A DNA stretch of 64,000 nucleotides from assembly GCF_033439725.1 (NCBI RefSeq), contig NW_026944385.1, positions 4,745,001 to 4,809,000 of the forward strand, given 5' to 3'. Below, piece by piece: positions 21,962-30,490 of the stretch (positions within the stretch are counted from its first letter, which is position 1; every line of letters begins with the position of its first letter). Under the pieces are notes generated by a model. The model was given only the letters and a program-made list of their open reading frames with translations. It made no database searches and had not been told where the DNA came from. The position numbers and the translations under genes were made by a program. This DNA is from Neurospora tetraspora. Lineage: Eukaryota > Ascomycota > Sordariomycetes > Sordariales > Sordariaceae.

Positions 21962-22906
21962 TCACTCGCTGTCAATGTCGGATTCGTCCTTGTCGAGCTC
22001 TTGCTGGAGCAAGGCGAGGAGTTGGTCCGATGTGCTTTCGAGCACCTTGGCCATCATCTGGTGAGAGTACTCTAGTGTCAGCTTCAATGAACGAGGAGCT
22101 TCGTTGGATACACCTACAACCTCAAACGAAGGCAGCTCATCAGGATTCCCCGGGCCAGAGTCATCCTTGTCCTGCATAGCGGAGGGCTTATTCCCATGAC
22201 CGGTGGTTGGGATGCCGAGCAGAGGATCTTCGTGTTGATATGCTTGTGAGAGGTCCCTCCGCAGAAGCCCCATGTTGAAGTTTGCCAGGGAGTCGCTAGG
22301 ACCTAATGGTGTGGCGCCCCTCTCTGAGGCAGGACGAAAAGGAATATGTCCTCGTTGATGGCATTGAGAGGAAGCTGGCACGTAACCCTGAACGCAACCT
22401 TCGCCAAAGGTCCAGAAGACCATATCATCGCAGTGCCCATCCATATGATCATCGTTGGGCGGAAACCTATGATCAGCGACATTGCCATGCAGACAAAGCG
22501 AAAGACTCATAGTTCGTCTGGGGTATCTGCATTGGTTGGAGAAGAAGGTGTTTGGTGATAATGAGTGGGCTGAGGGAGGCAAGCAAGCGTTGCCAGAGAA
22601 GGGGTACGCGAACGAGGAAGCGAATTGGGAGTATTCGCAACCGTGATTGACCCGCGAGGGAGGAGAGGCGAGAGTGCCTCCTGCAACACTCAAGGGAAGT
22701 TTTTGTTCCCTGGTCAATCCACATGGGGTATATGTGTCCGGCTGAGTTATAGATTCTTCACGGTTCTTGTGAAGCTCGAGAACCCGGCCAGATGTTCGCT
22801 GCGAAGGTATAACCTCACTAAGGTCTGTAAACCCTTTCTCCGTCTTGCTATCCTCAACACTACAGCCCAGATCACATCGTTCGAGATGGTCAGATGGAAG
22901 GTGCAT
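21962..22906 (-). CDS. Uncharacterised protein A with helical 'ALLQQEL' C-terminus
   Basis: An open frame of 314 residues from the ATG at 22906 (minus strand). No known domain. Residues 1 to about 250 are low in order-promoting composition (Ser, Pro, Asp, His, Gly-rich). The last 35 residues, with VLESTSDQLLALLQQELDK followed by an acidic end, match the C-termini of proteins C (26659-27363, VMENAAPKIVALIRKEMQ) and D (32930-33714, VMENTSERIMALLQEELQK). In C and D an intron separates this helix from the preceding part; here the frame is open throughout, though a possible intron lies just before the helix (GTAGGT ... ACACTAG). It could be a full paralogue, or a relic whose middle is not protein-coding. 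Function unknown. Confidence 0.5.
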   Translation of the reverse strand: MHLPSDHLERCDLGCSVEDSKTEKGFTDLSEVIPSQRTSGRVLELHKNREESITQPDTYTPCGLTREQKLPLSVAGGTLASPPSRVNHGCEYSQFASSFAYPFSGNACLPPSAHSLSPNTFFSNQCRYPRRTMSLSLCLHGNVADHRFPPNDDHMDGHCDDMVFWTFGEGCVQGYVPASSQCHQRGHIPFRPASERGATPLGPSDSLANFNMGLLRRDLSQAYQHEDPLLGIPTTGHGNKPSAMQDKDDSGPGNPDELPSFEVVGVSNEAPRSLKLTLEYSHQMMAKVLESTSDQLLALLQQELDKDESDIDSE

Positions 22907-24161
22907 GATAATGGGAATGCGTTTTTTATAAGGAAGGCGCTGTGGAAAAGTTAATAAACAAGCCAGAGAATGAAGCGTGACGAGGGACTGTACTTGAGTG
23001 GTATCAGCAGAAGCTGCACGCCGAACAAGTGAGCAAGCTCACTTTTGGACCTGGGGCAAAATTGGTGGTTCTGGTTTCTGGATCGTGGCAGGTGATGATG
23101 GCTTGAAACTTCGATGCTAATATGAAGTCAGTCGGGCCGCGGGCGGGTGTTTAAGTATACTCAGCAAAACTTCATTACTCGCATCATTCATGCCATAGGC
23201 AGCGGCTATTCAGATCACCTGTCATACGCCAGCGTTTACCTCACACTACAATCTCTTCCTACACTTGAAAGCTCGGTCAAAACCCATGGGTCACACTCGT
23301 CAACGCAAATATTTCCAGGGCTTCCTTCGGGAATGCAAATGCAAATCCAGGAATGGGTGGGCTGACTGGCAGCGCCATGTCTGCCCAAGGCAATGTCATA
23401 TTGCTAGACGCCACGCCGAACGCCGGAGTTATGCCTGGCTTCGCGCCATGCACAGTTTCGGAATGACTTGCCACGTAGCAAGGCGCGATACGGGATAAAA
23501 AGCAAGAGGCGTTAGGTTTGGGGGCAGACGGTGAATCATGATAGGCCATCAGTGGTCCAACACCTGGTACTGGTCAAAGAAGCCTGTGGCTCAAATTACG
23601 GGCTCTGAGGCCTTCAGGCTTCAGCCCCCAAAGGTGTTGCTCCCACCAAGATGTACTGTAGGAAGGCGCTCTCCAGGTCCAGAGTCTTACGCGTCACGGT
23701 TACCGAAGCATGCCGCCTCACTTTGTCATCAGGAACAACAGTCCTAAAACACACCGAGTTTGCTAACACATCCGATAACAAGTGCACTTTGCTTCCAACC
23801 CATTGACAAGCTTTGGCCCTCGAAATGCAGCTTCAGACACACGCCTTCACTGCCATGTACTTGTTTACCTTCCCCCGGAGGATTGCCAAGCTTCACTCCA
23901 CGGCCTGGCGTCATTGCTTCCGGAAACGAGTCCCACTGGTGGTTAGATGTCCACCTTGCTAGAATATGCCTGGGAGTCGGACTGGAGCTTGGGGGGTTGC
24001 CTTCCTTGCGGCAGTTTAGGGCAGGAACGAAGGAGATAGGTGAAAGCTCAGAAGCTGTCTTGTGAAAGGACCATCCTTTAAATCTCTTCTTAACTACCTA
24101 ACTCCCAGTCACTTCAATGGTTCATTAGTCTTCACCACTCCATGTGCCACTGCCCTCACAG
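22907..24161. other. Intergenic upstream of gene A
   Basis: No supported gene. Several short overlapping frames on both strands have no recognisable features. Confidence 0.5.
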
Positions 24162-24162
24162 C

Positions 24163-24247
<85 letters not shown>
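24162..24247 (+). repeat. (CAA)n microsatellite
   Basis: About 28 uninterrupted CAA triplets, followed by impure CAG/CAA. It opens all three plus frames (polyGln, polyAsn, polyThr) and a minus polyCys frame, none of which has other support as a gene. Confidence 0.95.
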
Positions 24248-24506
24248 GCAGCAACAACCGCAACAACTGCAGCACAGGAACGGCAACATCACCATCAACA
24301 CCAGCATCAACATCAACGCCAACAGCGACAGGGACATCGACACCCCACCATCCCCCATCCCTTCATCAATTGCCATTGGACCCTGGCTTCATCGTGGCCA
24401 TAACACAACTTCCTAAGCATTCACAACCTCCACTTCTCTCTACCTTCAGAGCCTTCCACAACGACTGAAGCCTAGAGGTATCTTCATCACATTTAATACA
24501 TACCTT

Positions 24507-25194
24507 CCGTAGCGGGAAAACCGGGCGGGCATCTAGGCTAGATGGCATCGTCTAGGCTAGACGCTCAATCTAGGCTTGTTGAACGGGGCTTCTGATTGGC
24601 CAAGTCCATTTGGGGGTGATGCTTCCTTCCCAACTTCTCGGAGTTCATTTGGAGCGACGGTAGTTCCTTCCCCGGCTTCGAAACGACTACATCAATGGAA
24701 ACAACGGACCTCTCTCTCATTCAATTGGGCCAGTGGCTCAATGGTTCTTGTGTTCGCTTTCTTTCTTGTGACTGCCAGTTCGATCCCGCTGGCGGTCGTC
24801 TTTTTTCGCGCGAAGAGTTTCGCGCGACGGGAATAGCATCATTTCGGACTTCGAAGTCGAAGTCCGCCTCGCCCGCCCGCCCGCCCAAGTGACACCAACC
24901 TCAACCACCCGCCTAAGTCAACCACCCGCCTAAGTCAACCACCCGCCTAAGTCAACCACCCGCCTAAGTCAACCACCCGCCTAAGTCAACCACCACAGCA
25001 GTTATCTAGCGACTGCTGTAGTGGTTGCTAGGCTTTTGCTCCTTATAAGACCGTCTCGGCCAATCAGATGCCTCCATTTTTCATCTAGCCTAGACTTGGT
25101 GTCTAGCCTAGATAGCCAGACAGTCCTAGTTTTATTGTCAAGGCTAGACGCCCCCTTTCTAGCCTAGATGCCCTCCCTATAATTCCGCTGCGGT
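24507..25194. mobile_element. Inverted-repeat element with TCTAGGCTAGA subterminal repeats
   Basis: The two ends are inverted copies: GGGCATCTAGGCTAGA at 24527-24542 and its exact reverse complement at 25159-25174. Weaker matching extends outward to CCGTAGCGG (24507) and CCGCTGCGG (ending 25194), and inward to an inverted CTGATTGGCC (near 24590 and 25055). TCTAGGCTAGA-like words recur at least three times within each arm, like the subterminal repeats of hAT-type elements. No transposase and no clear target duplication were found. The interior holds a 17-bp tandem repeat. A foldback/MITE-like element is the best description. Confidence 0.5.
24901..24994 (+). repeat. 17-bp tandem repeat, five and a half units
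   Basis: Five identical copies of TCAACCACCCGCCTAAG in tandem (24901-24985), then a partial sixth. Perfect identity suggests recent expansion. Confidence 0.95.
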
Positions 25195-25345
25195 TTGTTT
25201 CGGCCGATTGACAGCGCTTCCAATATTTGGTCAATGAGAATCTGCCCCTTAACCGTCCATTCGCCTAGCACGAGAACGGGTGGTAGCCAAAAGGGGTTTT
25301 GGGACATCAAGGAGACGAATTAATCATCCACGCCGCCTGTCGCAA

Positions 25346-26359
25346 ATGGAATCAACGCCCCAGGAGTATGATCTTCGCTTGGACAACGACCCAAATCTAC
25401 ATCAGATCAACTATGCGCCGAGTTCTACTGGTGAACCTCAACATCCCTACGACTTGGATTGGTATAACCTACATGTACATATACCACGACCCACCTTAGA
25501 TGATGGCACCAATTTGTGCTTCATGAACACGGCGCAGGGGCATGTCGACTTACATATGCCCATCGCCGCATGCCGTCCTTCGAAGCTAGCGTCCTCCCAT
25601 CACCTTCATGTCGACAAGTACGAGCCCCAAGGGCCCTTAACTTCGTGGAGTTCCCCGAATTATCCAGAGCTGGACCCCTACCCACCTCTTCCGAAGGCAA
25701 ATCCGGCAAGCACTCTATTCAACCCCAAGGATTTTCCCCACTCCATGGCTTTTGGGCAAAGCCAACCCGAGGACTGGCATACTTGGACAACCGAAGCCAG
25801 CCCTGCCCTGGCTTCCTTCTCAAACGTTCCTGACGACTCACCAACGGCACCCTCCAGCTCATCCTCCCAGGCAGGACCTTCGGCACCGCTGCCTGTTACC
25901 AACCGATACCGCAAACCGCCCAAGGCCAATTCAGATGATTGGACTCAAGAGGAAGACAACTATCTCCTGATGCTCAAGAAACGAAAGACGCCACACCAAG
26001 AGATTTCTGCAGAGCTGCTGGATAAGTTCGGTGTCGACAGAAACCCCAATGTGGTCGGAAAGAGGCTTCGGAAGCTGTATGATAATGCAGTTGACACAGA
26101 AGTATGTACATACCTAGTCATCTATTTCTTGATCTCCTCAAACAACGGAATCTTTGCAATATTTGCAACAAAACCTTTTACTAACCTCCAGTCTTCGACA
26201 CTGCTTCAGGAAGGGTTGTTCATGACGCCGGACGCCTGGCTTGCCTCTTCTCCTCTTCCGATACGATCTTTTCGGGTACCCAAAGGCGAGGGGATCAGAC
26301 CGGTCGTTTCATGTCTCTGTATGAGGGCGGAGGTGCGAAGTTCTACCCAAATGGAGTAA
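25346..26359 (+). CDS. Myb/SANT-like protein B
   Basis: A predicted DNA-binding protein. Exon 1 is 25346-26101 (252 residues); an intron from 26102 (GTATGT) ends at 26191 (or 26209), and a second exon runs to the stop at 26359 (307 residues in all). Residues 1-190 are Pro/Ser/His-rich and probably disordered. Residues about 197-245 form a Myb/SANT-like three-helix domain: it begins DDWTQEEDNYLLMLK, continues with EISAELLDKFGV and ends NPNVVGKRLRKL. This domain aligns with that of protein E (29494-30490), and in both genes the intron lies just after the domain. The tail after the intron does not resemble the tail of E and may be mis-spliced or degenerate. Its neighbour 300 bases downstream is gene C. 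Function unknown; a regulatory role is inferred. Confidence 0.65.
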   Translation: MESTPQEYDLRLDNDPNLHQINYAPSSTGEPQHPYDLDWYNLHVHIPRPTLDDGTNLCFMNTAQGHVDLHMPIAACRPSKLASSHHLHVDKYEPQGPLTSWSSPNYPELDPYPPLPKANPASTLFNPKDFPHSMAFGQSQPEDWHTWTTEASPALASFSNVPDDSPTAPSSSSSQAGPSAPLPVTNRYRKPPKANSDDWTQEEDNYLLMLKKRKTPHQEISAELLDKFGVDRNPNVVGKRLRKLYDNAVDTEVCTYLVIYFLISSNNGIFAIFATKPFTNLQSSTLLQEGLFMTPDAWLASSPLPIRSFRVPKGEGIRPVVSCLCMRAEVRSSTQME

Positions 26360-26658
26360 TCCCAAAGACTGGCGAGACATGACTTCAATGGCTTGTTTGC
26401 TTTGGCTTTCGAGCAAGGCGGCTCTGTTTGGGTTTATTTGACGGCTCGCGCATTGGGGTGTCAACCATGCCTGGGCGACGTATGGCCTTTATCTCTCCCT
26501 ACTCCCGGTTTACTCTGGATCTCAACATAGAGAATCCGCAGAGCCGCCAGTCCCGCCACCGTCTGGACCCGCTGCGCATCTCATGCTTGCCCCCAGGCCA
26601 GATATTACCCTGACGAGCTTTTCCAGAACTACATTGCCAATATGGGGGCCAAAAGCTC

Positions 26659-27363
26659 ATGCCCAGTATTGGGTCACGAAGCTTAGCCGCTGCTCCTAAC
26701 AACGCCAACTTGAACAACTCCAGTGCGTCTCCGGCAAACAGAAAGGCCAACATCCACACATCTCGGGACTCAGGTGTCGACCTCTCCGCAGATCAACAAT
26801 CGGGATATCGAGGGGACATCAACCCAATAGGAAATCAGCAGTCACCCTCACCATCGCCCTCCCCATCGCCATCTCCCTATCGATCGTGCAGTAACCCCGC
26901 CAGATGTGAAATTTCGCCAGAAATGTCCAACACTCTCCAACGCTTCGCCATTCCGCATAACTGCTGCTATGCGGAAACCAAGGAGCAACTTGTTGAAGTG
27001 GTACGTCCCCACCAGAGCCACATCATCACACGAAGAGAGAAACTAATACGTGCGTACTTGCAGGTTGTGAACAAGGTGATGGAAAATGCGGCTCCAAAGA
27101 TTGTCGCGCTGATTCGGAAGGAGATGCAAAACCAGGAATCGGACCTGGAGATGGATATGGAAGGTGATGAAGAGAGTGACATTGGGGAGGAGGTGGAATC
27201 AGATAAGGTATGGAGCTTGATGAGATTTAATGTTTGGGGATGTGATGCTAGTGCTGGGTGCACATGGGCTTGGTCAGTTGGTCATAGAACTTTGTGTGCA
27301 TCGTGTACGTTTGTTTTTAATTGTCCCTTGATGTTGAACGGGTTTGCCACCATAATGAGTTGA
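26659..27363 (+). CDS. Uncharacterised helix-tail protein C
   Basis: Exons 26659-27000 and 27064-27363 (213 residues if the ATG at 26659 is used); the intron 27001-27063 has GTACGT and TTGCAG. The protein has an RDSGVDLS motif, a Ser-Pro repeat near residue 62-74, then a block just before the splice site, CEISPEMSNTLQRFAIPH at 83-100, that matches protein D residue for residue in spacing (32 residues up to the intron in both). After the intron comes VVNKVMENAAPKIVALIRKE and an acidic tail (MEGDEESDIGEEVESD). The ending after ESDK may be wrong, since a GTATGG donor-like site follows. Upstream, an ATG at 26467 starts MPGR as in D, but its frame meets a stop at 26611, so the true 5' end is uncertain. 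Function unknown. Confidence 0.6.
   Translation: MPSIGSRSLAAAPNNANLNNSSASPANRKANIHTSRDSGVDLSADQQSGYRGDINPIGNQQSPSPSPSPSPSPYRSCSNPARCEISPEMSNTLQRFAIPHNCCYAETKEQLVEVVRPHQSHIITRREKLIRAYLQVVNKVMENAAPKIVALIRKEMQNQESDLEMDMEGDEESDIGEEVESDKVWSLMRFNVWGCDASAGCTWAWSVGHRTLCASCTFVFNCPLMLNGFATIMS
26843..26878 (+). repeat. CCATCG/CCCTCA short coding repeat (Ser-Pro)
   Basis: Six-base units coding Ser-Pro in gene C. Confidence 0.6.
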
Positions 27364-28045
27364 GTACCTAAGTAAGAACGAGAGTGCGAAAGATAAAAAA
27401 AAGTTTATGGTTTTTGTTTAACAGACAAATTCTACAGAATTCATTTGTAGGGACACCGATTGATCGCCCACTGGGGTGGCATAGCTTGTAGCCATTGAAA
27501 AATGGTAGTGGAAGGGGCGCAAGAAATTGTTAGTAGGCACGCGACACCATTGGTTAAAGTACTCCCAAAAGGGTAGGTTCTCACAAGGATAATGCCTGCC
27601 GCACCCTCGTCGCTTCTCTAATAACTACCCCACTACCCCACCATCGCCGTTGCCGCCTTGCCGCGCCAGACGCGCCCGGCTAACCTCATGTCAACAACAA
27701 CAACAACCGCCATCCAACGCCGTGCTCCCACCCATTGATCCCGGTACCCGCAGCCCCAACCGTTCATATGAACTGCCTATTCGCTGTTTGCGCTCTGCAT
27801 TCTATTCATCAATCGATTGGCCCCTGCCGAGCCGGCTTGCACTCGACAATAACACGCTCTTCCGGTGCCTCCGACATCCGGACTACCCTCTTCTTGTGAA
27901 AATCTGCCAGTATAGCTCTACGCAAGAGCGGGCTGGCAGCCATTTGGATTATGGTATCCCGTCATAAAGTGAAAAGAAGTGATTCGGAAGAGGTGTAGTC
28001 CCGGTGAGGAAGGGTTCACCAGAAGTGGTAAGTGGTGAGAAAGTG

Positions 28046-28141
28046 CGGTGAGGAGGTGAGTAGGTGAAGAGGTGAGTAGGTGAGTAGGTGAGTAGGTGAG
28101 TAGGTGAGTAGGTGAAGAGGTGAGTAGATGAGTAGGTGAAG
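28046..28141 (+). repeat. 8-bp minisatellite (GAGTAGGT)n
   Basis: About twelve near-identical 8-base units GTGAGTAG, some as GTGAAGAG. The open minus frame over it (Thr/Tyr/Ser-rich) is a product of the repeat. Confidence 0.9.
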
Positions 28142-28937
28142 GAGGTAGGTGTGCCGAGGCTCCTTCTTGACTTCACCGCCTTTCTCGGAGGGAACCTTGG
28201 TGGCTTAGACTACCATGTCCTCGAGGCTTGGACGCCCACCACCTGTAGGCTTTGTGCCAGGATTTTCACCGAACTTGTCCCCACTAACCCAAAAACTGTC
28301 TGATCTGTTCTGCCGCTAGTGTTCTTTGGGGGTATAAGAGGGTATCCAGAGACCTGAACGATCAAGCAGAGGCACAGCGTGATGTGGGATATGTCCTTTG
28401 GAGGCGACCCAACTTTCTAACCTACCTAATGACAGTCAACAGCATTTTGGACTCACTTTCGCAATTTGGGTATGGGAATGGAGCTCTGATCCTCTCACCC
28501 AGTGTAGTGGTCGGATGAAGTTGAGCCTTTCACCGGAGGCACAGCCCCCTCGCTGTCACTTTGGAACTATACAGATCTCACTTCGGAGTAGCCTAAGGGC
28601 CTGTTCCTGGATTTGACGGATGTCACTGCATCCGATTGGCAAGCAATTGTCGGCCTGAACACTCTCCTTTTCTCTTTTATCCTGGCGTTGTACCTCACCC
28701 GTAGGAACCTGGCTTCACTGCGGTGTGCATGGTGCGCGAACGCCTTTCGAGAAGCCCTGTGGCTGTGAGCCTGTGAGGCGTATAAAATGCCAAATCCAGG
28801 ACATGACCAGCAAGTCCCGTGCAAGCAAAGTCCACTGGCTCAGGGCCAGAAGGGGGGTTGGGTAAGATATCGGATGTATTTGAGTGCCTTAAACTATCCA
28901 TCTCGACCGATCTTGACAGGCTAGGACTAAAATGGTT

Positions 28938-28979
28938 AGGTTGGTCGCGTTACTGAGTTGTCAACGACGCGACCAACCT
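28938..28979. repeat. Perfect 13-bp inverted repeat (stem-loop)
   Basis: AGGTTGGTCGCGT at 28938-28950 and its exact reverse complement at 28967-28979, with a 16-base loop. No T-run follows, so it is unlikely to be a Pol III terminator. Confidence 0.9.
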
Positions 28980-29493
28980 CAACGCCCGTATTAGGGACTC
29001 GCGCTCACGGCCCAGCAGCCATTTACCATCTATTATCCGAGCTATGGGACCTATGCAAAATTTCCCTGGTCTGCATTATAATCCAGCTGGATTACCTCTA
29101 CTGAAAACAAAATCGGAGGAGCTTCACAGCAGATGATGGTTCCATGGTATGGCGAGGAGTTTTGGTCCAATCTCATAACGGCTTGAAGTGGGAAACTTGA
29201 CGCCTTGTCTCTTGAAGCTATTCCTGACTGGACACGACTGCCCTTGTAGGCTCACAGCCAGCATTGAGCGAGGATCAAGCCAATGCAGAGCCCCTGAGAC
29301 CACCTTTTTTCTTTGGTGTGAATAACAAACCCATCGGAGACCTTGCCCTTAAAACTTCAGATCAGACCGTTTTCGAATCATCAGTGTCCACCTTAGTTCG
29401 AAGTTGTCACTGAACCTTGTCCCTATCTGTTTTGTCTACCTCTACTTCAATTCAAAACTCGTGACAAGTCTAATTGGGATACAGGCTCTCACA

Positions 29494-30490
29494 ATGTCGC
29501 AAACCCATTCCACCCAGAGACATTCGCAGGACGGCGGCGATTACATGCGACCTGGAGATGGAATCGATGTCGTTGCCGAGCAATTTCAAGGCTACCTCAC
29601 TGGGGCTGTTGGCCATGTACAGTCGCTCGCGACCGTTTTTCAAGCCAACTGGTCCTTCTCCGCTCAACAGGGCGATGGCCTATCTTACGGACAGTACTCG
29701 TCGGGACCTGGCGAAGGTTCCAGTGCTGTCGGTGGCGGTTTCTTCCCGGACTTCGTCGATAACCGTCAATTCGAGCTGGATACCTTGGACACAAACCACG
29801 CAGGAGGGTCAACATCTGGGATTCTATCTCAGGCCGGCCGCCCCGGGCCTTCGACTCCCTCCGTCCTCTTCTCGCCCTTCCCAGTGGGCACACCACAGCC
29901 ATGCGACCAGCTCATTGCTCCGTCCCCGCCGGACCAGCCTCAATCCAACTGCCAGCCCACACCGTCTGTGGGGCGGCCCCCCGCCGCTGTATATCCGCAC
30001 CGGAGAAAGCCCAAAATGACCTCGCATGAGTGGAGCTCTGAGCAAGATACCCTTCTCTGGGGCCGGAAGACCGGCTCTGACCCTAAGAAGAAGACATCTC
30101 CAGCAATCGCCGAGGAGCTCTTTCACACGTTCAACGTGACGGTGACGCCGAATGTGGTGACGAAGCGATGGGCGAAGCTCAAGAAGCAACGCATCAACAA
30201 CAACCTCAATGTGAGTAATACCTACCAGACGGCTTTCGTCAATAGGACAGAGCTAACTCCCGTTGATGTAACAGGAATTGACTCCCGCCCTCAACGAGGT
30301 GGCGTCTCGGACGGCTGCACTCTTCCAGGATCAATTGCGCTTGGTTGGGAATGTGGACACGCAGAGCGTCAATGGCCAGATGGGGATCGCGGCGCGAAAT
30401 GTTATTCAGGAATTGCAAACCAAAATTGCTAGGAACTTGCAAGACGCCGCAATTGCATTGCAGAACACCACCATGTCGGAATCTGATTGA
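29494..30490 (+). CDS. Myb/SANT-like protein E
   Basis: A predicted DNA-binding protein of 310 residues. Exons are 29494-30210 and 30275-30490; the intron 30211-30274 has GTGAGT and AACAG with a CTAAC box. Residues 1-175 are Gly/Ser/Pro-rich. The Myb/SANT-like domain covers about 178-235: it begins HEWSSEQDTLLWGRK, continues with IAEELFHTFNV and ends TPNVVTKRWAKLKKQR. Its PNVVxKR end and its spacing to the intron match protein B. The second exon codes an amphipathic, probably coiled, helix (ELTPALNEVASRTAALFQDQ to the end) that could allow dimerisation. The intron joins two well-formed halves, so the model is firm. The next gene downstream on the same strand is D, as C follows B. Function unknown. 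Confidence 0.72.

Larger units (their letters stand above)
27364..29493. other. Intergenic between modules B-C and E-D
   Basis: No supported gene in about 2.1 kb. It contains an 8-bp minisatellite (28046-28141), a 13-bp perfect inverted repeat (28938-28979) and the palindrome AATCCAGCTGGATT near 29080. Confidence 0.55.

Noticed and set aside
24062-24468. Four long frames over the CAA tract (polyGln, polyAsn, polyThr, polyCys)
   Set aside because: All frames are opened by the triplet repeat itself; no conserved flanking part chooses one.
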